Part shown: positions 24,045 to 36,650 of the stretch, piece by piece
Layout: each line of letters opens with the position of its first letter
Position numbering within the stretch: position 1 is the stretch's first letter
Source of the DNA: Pholis gunnellus
Taxonomy: Eukaryota; Chordata; Actinopteri; Perciformes; Pholidae
NCBI GenBank assembly: GCA_910591455.2
Contig: OU342818.1
Coordinates: 19,989,321-20,053,320 of the forward strand
DNA: 64,000 nt
Direction: 5' to 3'
The notes under the pieces: model-generated
Database searches by the model: none
Seen by the model: the letters and a program-made list of their open reading frames with translations, nothing else
What the model was told of the DNA's origin: nothing
Position numbers and translations under genes: made by a program

Positions 24045-24530
24045 AATGCATCTCACGGAGCAGAGCACTTCAAATACCGCCGTCGCCACCTTCCGCCGCG
24101 CTCAGCCCGCTCTTAGCTCTATGTGTTTTCTCTCTGACTTCAAATGGCGCTTTTGAGTCTCAAATTTTGTGCCGATGAAAAAATAAAAAGGAGGAAGCTA
24201 AAAGTGACGGCGACAACAGCTAGCGACAACAAAGATACCCCCCCCCCCCTCCCTCTCCTTCCTACTCCTGCTTCTTCTCCTTCCTCGTCTTCTATTATCT
24301 TGTTTCTCTAAAAGAGATGCATTTGTTTGTTCTCCTTTTGTTTTGCTCTGGAGACGTTCTCTCGCCCTCCCTCCTCCTGTTCTCCTTCCCTCTCTCTCCC
24401 TGCTCTGCCTTATGCTCGCTCGCTTCCTTCTTTTTTTGTTTTCCTCTACTCGGGGGCTCGTGGGCCAAAAGCTCATAATCATTTCAAAGGTCCTTTAAAT
24501 ATATAATAAGAGTCTGCATTGTGATAAACA
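24045..24530. promoter_or_regulatory. Two candidate conserved blocks split by a pyrimidine tract
   Basis: 24045-24225 and 24450-24530 are unique. The first contains CCGCCGTCGCC and CTTCAAATGGCGC. The second contains AAGCTCATAATCATTTC and TTTAAATATATAATAAG. Between them lies a C run (24238-24249) and a pyrimidine-rich tract to about 24430, which produces a basic Arg/Glu-rich chance frame on the minus strand. Confidence 0.3.
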
Positions 24531-25399
24531 ACATGTCACAGGGAGAACATCAACATGGCTTCCCGTGCATGTACGCACACACTCGCCCGCCAGCTTAGGC
24601 ACCGTGTGACCTGTGCATCTCTCCCCCTGTGCTTCTCCCACACTTTGTCCTTCTGTTCTCCCCGTGAGTCCGGTCCGAGAGGTGATGAGCGTGCACAATA
24701 CGAGTGTGTCACTTTGGTCCGGTCACAGAGCAAATAATAATGAGAAATGAGCTACACTAAATGTTTTAATAAAAAAAAGGCCAACACACTATTATTAATA
24801 TTCTGCACTTCAATACTCAAATGCATTCATTTTGTTAACACTGAGCTGTTCTACTAAACTGTGGATTTCTTACAGATATGCAGATTTGACTGTACATCCG
24901 CACCATTGTGGACTGAAGTCAGTTCATTTCAATGGATTTGCTGTAATCAGTGGAGTGGCTCACAGATGAACTTGAGTTGAACTTTGCTGAATTTGTTTTG
25001 AACCGTTGACCGATAGCAAACTCTTCTTGACGGCGCTGAGCTTTGCGGTGTACGGAAAGCCAGAGGGCGAGAGCGAAACGGAGGAAGCTATCAGCTATTA
25101 GCTGTGACACTCAATGTCAGCCAATGATAAAAGAGGGGACAGATAATACAGTAACAAAATGTTCAATAAGGTCATTTGACTGGTCATGGTATTCCTCTCA
25201 GTTCTGGCCAGCTACACGTGGCGCCATCATAGAACCCCAAAACAAAGAATTTCTAATTTCAACATAGATTGTGATTTTTTTTCTTGCTTTTTTTTTCCTT
25301 TTGCCATGACATTGCATTAATCCCTCTCTTTTCCAGGTGGATAACAGAGCCAGCACATGAAGCTCCACACTGTCCCTATGCCTGGTGGGTGTCACCCTC
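24531..25399. other. Unassigned sequence
   Basis: No gene or repeat family recognised. Confidence 0.45.
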
Positions 25400-25660
25400 C
25401 ATCTGAATGCTAGGCTTTGCTCTAACTAACATTTCGGAGCTGCCTGACACTGTTTGCATGTAAACACGCTGCAGAGAAGCAGCCTTTTCTCTCCAGAAAG
25501 ATGCTGTTTGGAGGAAATGGAGAAGCTCACCCCTGGCACTGCTTCTCCCCATAAATCTTTTAACATGTGCCTCTTGGCTAAATGACTTTGTACAGACAAA
25601 ATTTAACCCCGATCCCGCCCTGCAAGCTGTGAGAGTGGAGAGAGCTTGACGGTGTAGAAG
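25400..25660. promoter_or_regulatory. Candidate conserved non-coding block
   Basis: Unique DNA with TTTGCATGTAAACA (a forkhead-like TGTAAACA core at about 25458-25465), CATAAATCTTTTAAC and GGCTAAATGACTTTG. The 102-codon minus-strand frame has no recognisable domain. Confidence 0.25.
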
Positions 25661-26119
25661 AAAACAAATGGAGGGGAGTTTCAACTAAACGGAGACATTT
25701 TGTCTTGTGCTGTATGCTCACGTTTTTTGTTGTTGTTAAAAGACGGAAGAAATGCAACCTTTGGAGAACATTTTTGGATGTAAAAAACAGAAGCATAACA
25801 CAGCTATTAACAAAACCCCAAGGGTAAATGAGCGTGGTTTGGATAACGTTTACTTGCTCTGCCCATCAGTTGTCTCTCGGTGTGTCCAATTTACAGGGAC
25901 AAATGAGACAACACATCACACTTACATCGTGTGGCGACGCTGTTAATTACTGAAAGTCATTCAATACAATAGAACTGCTTTTTTTCTGCTTATATGCATT
26001 AACGTCAATTTATCAATCAAGCATATAACACATGGTGAAAACAAGATTATTGAGCTTTCGATAATAATATTAGCAATACAAAAAAAAACAGTGATCGTGT
26101 TTAGTTGGAGCATAACAGA

Positions 26120-26240
26120 TCTGATTGCTAATGTAATATTAGCCTCTTTAATAAAAAGAGCACTATCCTTTGCTGCCTTGCAGTCTCTATAGCTGCTCGC
26201 TTTAATCTCTCTTTTAGAAGAATATTAACTGTACATGAAA
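26120..26240. promoter_or_regulatory. Short candidate conserved block
   Basis: Contains TGCTAATGTAATATTAGCC (an imperfect palindrome around GTAATATTA) and CTCGCTTTAATC. Short, unique and AT-cored. Weak call from style. Confidence 0.2.
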
Positions 26241-26494
26241 ACACACATTCTTTATTTTTTTTCAAACTGAAAACATGCTGCGGATGTGGCAGAGTTTGAA
26301 GTAAATTGTACTTTTGTGTTCGGGCTGGTCAGAGATTGCTGAGCAGTTTTTGCAACTTATGTAGCACCTAAAGGTTCCCTATGTCAAACTACATGAGCAC
26401 TCTGCATCGCTTTTGTCTTTTTATTTCTCACTTCTGTCAGTCTGTGAAAGACCTGAAGACTGCATGTGTTTGTACCAGTGACAGTGTGAACCAA

Positions 26495-26518
26495 ACACAC
26501 ACACACACACACACACAG
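26495..26518. repeat. (CA)n microsatellite
   Basis: Twelve CA units. Confidence 0.9.
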
Positions 26519-28386
26519 GTGGATGTGGACACCCATCCTCCTCTCATGAACCCTGACGTCTCCTCCCCATCTGCACTCAGATTTCTACTGATGTTGCTCG
26601 CATCTAAAGCGGAGACATTGCTCTTTTTTCATAACTCATCCACTTCTTTTTATTGTGTTGTTTGTTGCTCGCTGCTTGTCATAAGAGAGGATGAAAAGAG
26701 AAAACGGGAAAAGGATATCTTCCTTCATCTTTAATCCTGTCTTTAGGAATCAAGAAAGCACATCTGAGCTGAGATTCATCACTGGATTCAAAGAGATGTG
26801 TGAAAACAAAAGGAAGCTGTCGAAACCACGCCCTGTCATCTGGAGAAATCTCTGGATAAGGCCAGGTTGCTCATCCAGAAGGCAGGGCACTCACAGGTTT
26901 ACTTTTTATCATCCGTCTTTGTAAAAATCTATTATTATCCAGTCTATCGTTAGATTTCCATCCACAATACTGTGTTGGTCGGTCTGTACAGCTGGAGGAC
27001 TATACAGCATATTCTGCCAAAGTATGTCATTAACCTCTATTAACATCCAACCAGAGAGCATTTTTCTTCTAATTCATGTGGATAAATGGCCAAATGTAAA
27101 ACATATATGATTCGACATCCAAGTATTTTCAGACTCCATTGATCTTGTGAGCAGCATCTTACATGAAAAGTAAAGGGATTCTCTCCAGACTCACCGTTCC
27201 GTTATATATATAGAGTGAGAGAGACACAAGACCCGTAGACCAGGGTGCACACGTTGAGGTGGGGAGGTTTTCTGGTCTGTCACGGTTGTGTCGGGCCGGC
27301 ACTGGAAGCAGGGTGAGTAAACAACGTCGGTTGGGTCTGAAGACTAGAAGTCTGAAAAGTAAAAAAATCTGGAGGTCTTGAGTTAAACAGAAATGAGCTT
27401 ACCAGACCTCTGCTCTATACTCTGCTGCAAGTTAGAGGCCCCAGGCGACATAAGCTGCTAATAGCATAACACACCAGAATCTCTGACCGAACTGTCAGTG
27501 GTCTGCGGTTGCATTATGGGTAATGAAAGCACCAAGTTGGGACAAGGAAGAAGAATGCGGAATCATGGAGCAAAAAAGATGATATCGCTAATTCTGCTGC
27601 ATCAATTTTGATTCTTCTTTTCAAACCCACTCGAGCCTGACACAGCTGTCAAATAAATAACATGAGAAGTCAGTGGAGCACTCTGATTACTCTGAAACTG
27701 TGATTGGATGTTTCTGACCAGAATGCACCTTGGGAGTTGAAGTTAACTTCTCCCATTTCATTTGGTATCTTTTATGTCCACAGGCTTGACTCTAATATCT
27801 AAGAACCAGGTGTTTTCTAACGCAGGTGTTCATCTTTTGTACTGACTATTAAACCAGGAGAGTCCTTGAAGTCAGCTGTCAGTCACCTAACATGCCTGAA
27901 ATAACTCCCACTTTGCAACTGCAGAGCAATAGAATAAGCAGGTTGAGGGGAAAGTGGGTACAAATAACTCCTAACATGAACATCACAGATCACGTTACCG
28001 GTTATCTTTTTATTTTACCAATGTAACAATAGACCAATGATTGTGCATATCCCTTAAACAGCTGACCTTTGGGAGCTCCTGTACACGCTTTTCACACTAA
28101 AGCAAAGATACGCTGTGGATGTTAATCTGAATCATTTTTTGGTAAAGGTTTGCTCAGCCAGCAGTGAGTTTGAAGAGCAAATGTCATCCCAGAGAGAACA
28201 AGCTTTAGTTCAGCCTTCGAGGAATGTACAGAGAGCTCTGCTAGCAGTTATGTAGCAGGTCGCGCTGACACCTGAGGTGGCGCTGTCATGGTGTATGTGT
28301 GAGTGTATAAAGTGACCCCTTCATGCAGTCTCATCAGACTTTGTGGTTGGAGGCTACATCCCATCCTGTGGCCTCTGGGTCTCTCT
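26519..28386. other. Unassigned sequence, probably with old repeats
   Basis: No gene recognised. The 27240-27560 part, with TTGCATTATGGGTAATGAAAG, looks like a decayed fish interspersed repeat, but there is no second copy in the window to confirm it. Confidence 0.4.
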
Positions 28387-28391
28387 CCCCC

Positions 28392-28422
<31 letters not shown>

Positions 28423-28427
28423 ACACA
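28387..28427. repeat. C22 run followed by (AC)n
   Basis: Twenty-two C (28387-28408) directly joined to an AC run. Chance frames crossing it carry Pro/His-Thr or Gly repeats and are rejected. Confidence 0.95.
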
Positions 28428-29719
28428 GGCTGCAGATTCGAGTGTGCCTGATGATGTTGCTGCAGTGCTAAGTAACCAGTCTAACCTATTGTGCAGCATG
28501 CTGAACCACATGATGCCACTTCCATCCAATCCTACACACCCATCCACATTCTTTAAAACTTCTCGAAGGATCTATGCCTTTAACATTATGGAAGATATAG
28601 AATTAAACAAAGTGCTAACAACTACGCTAGCAGCTTTGCGTTGTTGTGGGCTACTTTAGATATGGTGGTGCTTTGAGCTAAATGCTAACATCTGATATTA
28701 AGCAGGTAGGCTACACTGTGTACCTGTGGTGTTCCTTGTAGTTGAGCATGTTGGCTTGATAAAATGTGCTTATTAACGGTAAACACAAAGTTTAGCTGAG
28801 GCTGATGGGGCTCCTTTCGGTTTCACACAGGACATGGACGGTGGTCTCCTGGTGAAAGTTCGGTCATCTTTACAACCCGACCTCCTCTTTCTGCAGACTT
28901 TGTCACTCTTCGTGCCACGCCACCCTTCCTGGCTCAAGATTACGAGTTTTAAATACGCAACGATTCGTTGGGTAAAGCACATTGCTTTTTATTTAGCTAC
29001 AGCTTGATTCATTACACACACTCAGGCCCGAAATACACTCATGTAGAGACATAGATGTATAGAGTTTTAGATATTGGTGGAGAGATGTAAGACCGAAGGG
29101 CACACAGTTGGGGTTTTGATGCCTTGCTCAAGGGAAGCTGTCTAAGTACTATTCCACACTCCGTACCGTGGTCTGTGTGGGACACTTTTTGTTGTCGGTG
29201 CTGGATGAAAAGTCAGATGATCACCAAAGTTAGTCGGATTTATTCCCGAGACACAATTTTGGAAAAATTTCCTGAGGAACACTGAAATATTACAGTCTGG
29301 ACCAAAAGTGATCATTGTTACATGGCTCCAACTATGCAGTAGATAACGTATTTTCCCACAATGAACATGAATTCAGTTTTTACTTTGAGGTTTCCCTCTT
29401 CCTTGGTAGTAGTAGTACTACTATATACAACTTCACAGTACAGCTATTAAAGTCGGCAAGCACACTCTATTATTAGGAGGATATCCTTCTTTTAAAGAGG
29501 TCAGATGGGACTAAAGATAGTTACTAACTTTATCATGTGTGTTTGTGTGTATGTGTGTAAAGGAAAGAGACCTTACTGACTCCTCGTTGCACATGAGCCT
29601 GTCTGCAGTTGGAAAATGCAAATGTCTGAGTGTGTGACTTCATGCCCGAGCATGTACAGTACATATAGATACCCCCCATATACGCACAGTGTGTGTGTTT
29701 GCGGTGTACAGAGGTATGC
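28428..29719. other. Unassigned sequence with repeat fragments
   Basis: 28835-28960 is a weak third copy of the repeat at 19137 and 51970. 29207-29330 is related to the repeat at 21.1 and 21.7 kb (GATCACCAAAG, CAGTCTGGACCAAAAG). A small palindrome TAGTAGTACTACTA lies near 29411-29424. No gene recognised. Confidence 0.45.
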
Positions 29720-29905
29720 GGCTGGCTGCTGGCGGAGTGTCTGCGACTTCACAAGGATTCCAGTGAAAGGTTTTAATTAGCCGCTGACTCTGGTCTTGGC
29801 AGCCGGTGTGGAGATGCTTATTGAGGATAATAAATCTGCAGCAACGAGGACGGGGCCACACCCCGGGGGCCCCACAGACACCCGGCCGTCCCAGCCATCC
29901 ACACC
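29720..29905. promoter_or_regulatory. Candidate conserved non-coding block
   Basis: Unique DNA: TTTTAATTAGCCGCTG (TTAATTAG at 29773-29780), GGAGATGCTTATTGAGG, GATAATAAATCTGCAGC. The AT-core homeodomain-type sites and lack of any repeat signature suggest an enhancer. It overlaps a minus-strand 124-codon chance frame without a domain. Confidence 0.35.
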
Positions 29906-30112
29906 TCCCTACACCACAGACCCTCAGTGCCAGCTCTGACAGGGACATGCTGCACTTTCTCCAGCCTGCACACACACTCACGTAACTGCACATGCACATG
30001 TGCACATGGGACACATTAGAAGACTTGTTGCAAGCTGATTTTGAAATGGCATTGCATCACATTCACTCACTCACAGCCATCCTCTCTGTGACATATTCAC
30101 CTACTGATTTAT

Positions 30113-30142
30113 CACTCACTCACTCACTCACTCACTCACTCA
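30113..30142. repeat. (CACT)n tetranucleotide repeat
   Basis: About seven CACT units. Confidence 0.95.
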
Positions 30143-30429
30143 CAGTTAGCCTCTTTGTCCTCTTTGGTGGTTCTTATCAGGCATGGCGTGTCTGAAGGTG
30201 AAGCACCGACCAGGGTCAGTCCCTGTAATATGACATTCTTTGCATCAGCATGTGCCAATTTTCAACTTTAACTTTAACTTTGTATTGTATCTTGCCAATT
30301 CTTTCCATTAACTTTATATGCGGTTTTACAGCCTATAAAATTTGCTACAAAAGTAAACTTTGGGATTTTTCAGTCTGGTGTTTAAACTATAAATGTAGCC
30401 ATTGTTAGCCATTTTTTGTGCATTTTCCA

Positions 30430-30615
30430 ACAAAAGCGGCAATTTCCAATCGTTACATGCACCCAGTCTTTTCAAAATAAATGTCTGTCTTCACAGGAAA
30501 CTCAAACAAACTACGTAAAGGTTTAGGGATAGGTCGTGAAAAACTTGGTTTGTTGAGGAAAAGATAGTCGTTTGGGTTAAAATAACCATGGAAGTGGCGT
30601 CACTGAAGCACACAA
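30430..30615 (+). repeat. Dispersed repeat fragment, copy 1
   Basis: CGTTACATGCACCCAGTC, then ACAGGAAAC, then GTTTGGGTTAAAATAACC. These words recur in the same order at 34652-34752. It is a decayed, non-coding member of a fish interspersed family I cannot name. The sequence to about 30985 may belong to the same or an adjoining repeat. Confidence 0.6.
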
Positions 30616-31429
30616 GTTACACAACAAAAACATCATCGTTGACTTCTCGTTTCACAAAGGGTACGAACCGCGGTCTCCTAGTTGAAAATCATAATCTGGC
30701 CATGTTAAGAGCTGCAGCTATGTGGATGGAGGGTAAGGCCGTGGTTACACTTTCCGTCTGTACGCCCCGAGATCGGATCCTGCTTGCATTGGGATCTGAT
30801 CAGCCAGACCACATGCCGAGGTGAGTTCGGATCCCAATCAGGTGTGGACAGCATGTGGGCACAACACCGATCATTTGCTAAAAATAGGTCTCCATCATCT
30901 TCCATCCACAAGGGTGTTCGTCTCCTGAGGAGAGCAAAGGGAAGAGAGGAGTAAAACCAGAGCTGGAGCACTGCCGAGACCCACCTTAAAGTGAATGCTG
31001 ATGAAAAGCAAACATTTCCTGATTATGCTGCTTCAAAATAAAAGCTTTCAGACAACAAACAACTTGTGAAGAATTTATAGGATATAAAACGTGTTAATCC
31101 ACCTTTTTACAGCAGCTCATTAGATCTATCTAAACACGCTGCACGAGTCTCCTCCAGCGTTCCTAATGAAAAACAACAAATCTTGTTTCTGAGTCTGACC
31201 GAAAGCAAATTCCGAATAGCCAACGGGACTAACTATTAGGGCTAACTATATAGGGATCTATATATATTTACCTCTCGGGTCCTCTAATAAGCACAAACTA
31301 GTCATAGAGAACGATATATTTAATTGTTGTGTCTGACCCTCCATGGTGGGCAGAGTGCATGACGTGTGTGTTGCTGCCTTTCTCTGTGTGATAATATTCT
31401 TATCCACCTATAAGATGATTTTGCAAGCC

Positions 31430-31770
31430 TCAGCAGCTCATACAGCACCAGCGTTCAGCCGGATTGCATGCCCAGTGCTGTAGTGAAATGACTTTACTGT
31501 AATGGTTAATGATGCTTTATGGTCAGGGCTGGAGCAGGCAGCCGTGTGCTGCTAAATGTTTTCGTTATTATTTTTTTTTTTTTTCACGGAAGCAGAATGG
31601 CGATGAAATTTCACTGTGCATTATTCTGACAGCGTTTCAGGTGGATTTGCTCCTCCTGAACAGACGAGGAAGCTTCATCTGGCAGACTGAGGCACAGAGC
31701 CATTAGCATACTTATGAACTTTCACACTGTCTTAATTCTCAAATTAAACACCTGCCTCGTTCTGCCGCTG
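31430..31770. promoter_or_regulatory. Candidate conserved non-coding block interrupted by a T run
   Basis: Unique DNA with GTAATGGTTAATGATGC, CATTAGCATACTTATG and TCTCAAATTAAACACC. A T14 run sits at 31571-31584. No coding evidence. Confidence 0.3.
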
Positions 31771-31788
31771 AGGTGTTTCTGTGCACCA

Positions 31789-31857
31789 TCTCTCCTTCTC
31801 TCTCCTTCTCTCTCCTTCTCTCTTTCTCGCTCTCTCCTTCTCTCTTCTCTCTCTCTG
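31789..31857. repeat. Pyrimidine (CTCTCCTTCT)n tract
   Basis: About four near-perfect copies of a 10-bp CTCTCCTTCT unit followed by irregular CT. It is an almost pure polypyrimidine strand that gives Ser/Leu-rich and Arg/Glu-rich shadow frames. Triplex (H-DNA) potential is an inference. Confidence 0.9.
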
Positions 31858-33210
31858 AGTGTTTCAGAACTTTTTCCTCCCCCCACCTCTTTCTCTCTCT
31901 CTGTGTCTCCCCCTCTCATCTCTCAGGTTTTTAACTTCTCTTTGTCCATCCTATAGGAGAGCTAATGTATTTCTACTTGTCTTGTGGTGTTTTCATTTTA
32001 CATGGGTTTGTATAGGATATTGGGTAATCATGATTTTTTTTTTGTTGCTGTTATTGATGAACCTATAAATCCCTTTTCAATGATTTGAATTGCTTTCTTA
32101 CAAGGTAATTATAATGTTGCATGTCCCTAAAGCCCCACATGATGTTAAAGTTTCTTATTTTGACTGAACATGAACAAAATATTTAATCTATAAAGTTATA
32201 AAACACATAGATATTTAAGAAGGTAAGTCCAGTATTATATGGAAGATAAGAAAGTACATTTGTTTCTATTGAACTGAATAAATTGAACTGTGAATAAACT
32301 AGATAATATCATAGTAGAGACCCCCCAGCAGAGGGGGCTTGAGTTGAATTCATGAAGATGAATCGTATAGGTGTGAGATGGTGTGTGCAACTGTGTACGT
32401 GGGGTGTGTTTAGTGTTATGTGTGTGTGTGTAAATGTGTGTGAGGGTTTAAAAAGATATATGAAATATATATATACTGTATGTATATATTTAGAGAAGTA
32501 CAATCATTTTAAAATAATTGTAGTTAGAGCCAAGTCTATTTCTGCCAGTAGATTTCTGCTGTTGTCCATAAAATGTCTCAATTGGATAAAGATGGCCGTT
32601 TCCCAGATGTTCCAATTGCTTGTTTTTTCTGACCAAGATCTAAGGTTCACAGAAAAAGTGCAAATGTTTGCTTGAAAAATGATTTGAACATTTATTAAAA
32701 TATTTGCAAATTAACTTTCTGTCGATTTATCAACTACTCATTTAGGGTTTAACTGTCACTCGTTTTGTTGTGAATGACTACCATCATGTTCTATTGCCTC
32801 GCAGTCCAAAGGACCTGGGTATTTAAGGGAATGACTGTATCGGACTGCACCCAGACTCTACAGGAGCAGGACAGCGTTTTTATGCTGGACTGCTACGACT
32901 ATGCTGGACTGCCAGATTTGCTGTGTGGTATAATTAAAATAAGAAATATGGGGCATATGCCAAAAACTGGAATAATAAATGTCCTGAAATTAGATTTTGA
33001 CACAAGGGTCCTCTTCAAGACAGGGCCTCCTTTCACCTGTTCTACTATAGTCTCATGTAGGAGATATGTTCAAGCGAGGTTTTAATCATTTATTTATTAG
33101 TCTCCTTTCTTCCATCCCCTGTTTTTTTAATTCAACCAGACCCATCGTTTCCCTCTTTGTTTGGTTTTGTTTTCTCCTTTGAGGGGTCCCATGTCTTCCT
33201 TACTCTGCTG
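31858..33210. other. Unassigned sequence
   Basis: AT-rich DNA. The 103-codon frame at 32774-33085 and the 107-codon frame at 32352-32675 have no recognisable domain. A short TATATA run sits at about 32466-32490. Confidence 0.45.
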
Positions 33211-33231
33211 CCCCCCCCCCCCCCCCCCCCC
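33211..33231. repeat. C21 run
   Basis: Twenty-one C followed by a CACCCCCACC tail. Its poly-Pro chance frame is rejected. Confidence 0.95.
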
Positions 33232-33939
33232 ACCCCCACCCACACATGTCAATCAGCTCTCCCATGCTCCAAGACCAACTAAATACATGGTTGAGGTTGA
33301 AAAAACTAAATTATTAAAACATTCAAAAAGGAGAAAAGGAGTGCAAATGTTCACAATGAAGGGTTTTCATCCAAATGTCCTTGATGAAATCGTGTTGATC
33401 AAGTAATTCATTAATTGCTTGAGTTCTAATTCTATAACAACAGGCTTCTCAAAACAGAATAACATCTTCCACTTCCAGTATAATAGTTTTTCAAACGTGT
33501 TTCTGACTTTGCTGCATGAATGTGAGGAATAAGAAAAGCTGATTGGCACATTTTTATAACATTTCATCAATATCAGAGAAGTCGTGTCATGCTCTCTATG
33601 CTGGGCCAATTTCATTGTACATGGACTGTCGAGAATGTCGCACTTCTTTCAGTTCACTTGTCGAGGACGTCAAATTTCTACTACCAGAAACATTTATACC
33701 TGCTGTCAATCGCATGTGTATCCTATATCTCTATGGTGACTGTACTGCATTGTAGAATAGAATATGACCAACATTAGCTGACACTATAGAACAAGAACAA
33801 TTTGCCTCGTTTCATTTTTCTGCTGGAAGTATTTCTAAATGTTCAATCAGTCCATTGATTATATTCAACCCTGCTACGTTCCCTTACTCTCCCTTTTCCC
33901 CACCGAGCCTGAACGCATTATCTATCCCTTTGCCCTATA
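33232..33939. other. Unassigned sequence
   Basis: No gene or repeat family recognised. Confidence 0.45.
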
Positions 33940-34100
33940 GAGTCCACTCTTTCTAATCATTTGCTATGCTAATGCTGAATTTCTTTCTCTCCGTGGTGTA
34001 AAAATCATTCAAATCAGTCTATTAGATCCCTGCTAATTAAAGAAAAGGTCACAGAGAGCAGCAGGGAGGCCACAGAGAGAAACACTGAACCTTCATGCCG
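33940..34100. promoter_or_regulatory. Candidate conserved non-coding block
   Basis: TCTAATCATTTGC, TATGCTAATGCTG (POU octamer-like ATGCTAAT), AAATCATTCAAATCAG and CTGCTAATTAAAG lie in a compact unique stretch. No coding frame is supported. Confidence 0.35.
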
Positions 34101-34449
34101 TGAGATAACACTGACCAACTTTACTGTACTCAGGGCTGCTACATGTACTGCATGTTTCTTCTGGGGTTCCCAATCCAGCTGGTGACCTTATAGCCTACGT
34201 GGAATTCAACAGATTCTAAAAGATAGTCTAAATGCTGTAGCTGAGATTTTCATAATATTCATATTCTGGGCGTAAAGTCAGGCGTAAGGGGCAAAGGGGT
34301 TGTATTTAGTCTCCTAATTAATCATGGGTGTGTTTGGGTCGTAACATAAATTAAACGAATTATCTCCCATTCCAATCCCAACTTCTTCTGCATGAAGGTG
34401 GAGGCCTCCATCCACCTGTACTTTCTGCTTCACATCATAACTGGCACAC

Positions 34450-34760
34450 TACTTCCCGCCTTAGCACTAAACTTTGCCGTCAAAATATATGAATGTTGTT
34501 CCTCGGCAATACTGTGCTGAAATATTAGCATCGACATTGGAAAACACCAACGTATCCTCACACAACGGTTCGTATGATATCATCCGAAAAGTTTCTCCTC
34601 ATTTTTCACGCGTTTTTTCGACGAGTGCATACAAAACATGTACATTTCCCTTCGTTACATGCATACAGTCAGAATAAACGTCCATCTCCAACAGGAAACA
34701 ACTTAATTAGGTTTGGGTTAAATAACTATTGAAGTGCCATTGCTGAAGTACTGCATTTGC
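34450..34760 (+). repeat. Dispersed repeat fragment, copy 2
   Basis: It shares CGTTACATGCA, ACAGGAAAC and GTTTGGGTTAAATAAC with 30452-30612, spaced similarly. The upstream part (AAATATATGAATGTTGTTC) belongs to the same family by my recollection of fish repeats. No coding capacity. Confidence 0.6.
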
Positions 34761-35234
34761 TTTTGTGGTCATGATCACACTACGAAGTACAGCACCTTTT
34801 TTTTTGTATGTATAGCTACGAAAGCTAAATGAGAATTGCATGATAAACACTTGGGTAAAGTATATGTTTGTAGAATCACTCTTGCTCACAGATATAAGGA
34901 CACAAATACCGGGACTTTTAATGCCACATATGTTCAAACGCCCCTACCTGCCATCTTTTCCATCCTATCCTTTCTCCTCTCCAACATTTGACTCACAGTC
35001 CATCATTCACAGAATGACTCCCCCGACACAGACATAGACTCCATAAAACCGGAGACACCCCGCTGTACAATATACATGTGTATATTTTCTGATGGTAGAC
35101 TACAGTGGATTTTGTTATCACCTTAAATCAGTTCAACAGAGCCTCTTTAAAAAGGGTGATATGTCTGTTAGAGAATAAAAAATAAACGTCAAGAGGGAGG
35201 CATCCTGACAGAGGAATGACATATTTGGTCTGTA
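34761..35234. other. Unassigned sequence
   Basis: A T run at about 34797-34805, otherwise nothing recognised. Confidence 0.45.
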
Positions 35235-35450
35235 TGTGAGAGCCCTACCTAGGACGCCTGGCAGGCAGTAATGCTGTGAGCGGAGGAAAACCTCATAAAA
35301 GGAGTGGCGTGCAAGGGAGATGGGCTCGGTCGCCTGCGGGGGACTAATGGCAGCCGAGAGGCAGCAAAGCCTGAAATAAGGAGATACTAAAATTTATGAA
35401 AAGAATCAGCCATCCAGCCTGATTACCATTCGCACAGAGGAGGAGGTGAG
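35235..35450. promoter_or_regulatory. Candidate conserved non-coding block
   Basis: Unique DNA: GGCAGGCAGTAATGCTG, GGGGACTAATGGCAGCC, AAATTTATGAAAAGAATC, CCAGCCTGATTACCATTC. Its balanced composition and dense AT-core sites make it one of the stronger-looking enhancer candidates in the window. Confidence 0.4.
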
Positions 35451-36419
35451 ATAGTGTGTGTGTGTGTGACAGCAAAATAGGTTTTAAAGGAGAGGTGAGA
35501 TGTATTTCGGCAATGTATCAAAAGCATCAGATAGTTTCCCTCTTCCGCTTTGAGAGGAACAAGGTGAAGCAACAACTTCACCTTGTGGTCTCCGAGCTAA
35601 TCCAGTTGTTTTAAGAAGAAGTCAAAGATTTTGAGAAATGTGCACATCCGTGGCATGGAACTTGTGGGTAAGTGAGTTATTTGTGCAAATTAGTTATTGA
35701 AGATGAGGACTTGTGACTCCCAAGTCATTGAGGCCATGAAGTCATGTGTACAACGTTTACCTCGGTAAAAAATCAAGTGAGAAAAACATTTTTCTCAAAG
35801 ACTTCTATACAATCCAACTTCTCGAGTCGCCCCCCTGATGTGGAAGTTTAAGTCTCTTCCACGTTGGCTTCACTTTTCAGAACCAGAAGTTGCCCCCTGC
35901 TCTGAACTGTATGTTGGATCCAATGTGTGCCACGTGCGGTTGACCATACATCACCTTGGTGAGCCTCCAAGTTCTGCAAATGCGTAAAATCAGATACTCT
36001 TCTTTTTTTTTTAATGCAGCAAATTCAGTCCTTGAGTCAGCACCACTTAAAAACTGCCTTTGTTCGTAGAAAATAATTCAGTTTTCCGAGCTTTGACCAC
36101 TTGTGTTCCGGAATTTCCTTTAATTCCAAATGTCACACACTCGTCTTGACAAATCCCGTCGTTAAACTAGCAGCATATGGAGGCGTTGGCATAGTTGGCT
36201 CGCCCAAAGAGAACCCCAGATTTGTGGTGGGTTTAAGGCCATTTTTCTGGACCAAACCCAAGTTCAATAACAGCTGCGGCTCTACGCTGCGTATCAAACT
36301 CTCAGAGAAAACCGACTTGAGTCCAGAAAAAAAGTGTGAAAATGCAAACATGGTGTACATTATACAAAGTGAACCCCGTCAACCTGTGAGCAGCAGTGAG
36401 TTTAATGACAGCACTTCAA
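35451..36419. other. Unassigned sequence
   Basis: A short GT run lies at 35455-35468. A 107-codon plus frame (36101-36424) and its minus-strand shadow show no known domain. Confidence 0.45.
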
Positions 36420-36650
36420 CATGATCTGACCCGCTCATTTGAAAAGCCATTACGAGCAGTTTGGCTAATCAGTCGATTAGTCCCGAACTATAACACTCTG
36501 TTTATCAAGTGGCCGGGGCTCCCAGCTCACCTCACGCTCTGCTTCCATCTGATCCTGGCGTGGGGATCCGCTGTTTGGCAAGCAAGGGCCTATAAATAAA
36601 GAGAGGCCTGCACAAAAGAATGTGTTAATTACTAATTAGAGAGAGAGGGA
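36420..36650. promoter_or_regulatory. Candidate conserved block with paired homeodomain sites
   Basis: It includes TTAATTACTAATTAG (36625-36639), two TAAT cores in a dimer-like arrangement of the paired-type P2/P3 kind. It also has GGCTAATCAGTCGATTAG and GTTTATCAAGTGG, with CTATAAATA at about 36591-36599. Unique and non-coding by inspection. The factor class is inferred from the motif only. Confidence 0.4.

Noticed and set aside
31714..31956. Signal-peptide-like hydrophobic Leu/Ser frame
   Set aside because: Created by a CT-rich simple tract.
36101..36424. 107-codon frame as a gene
   Set aside because: No recognised motif, a shadow frame on the opposite strand, and no convincing splice or start context.
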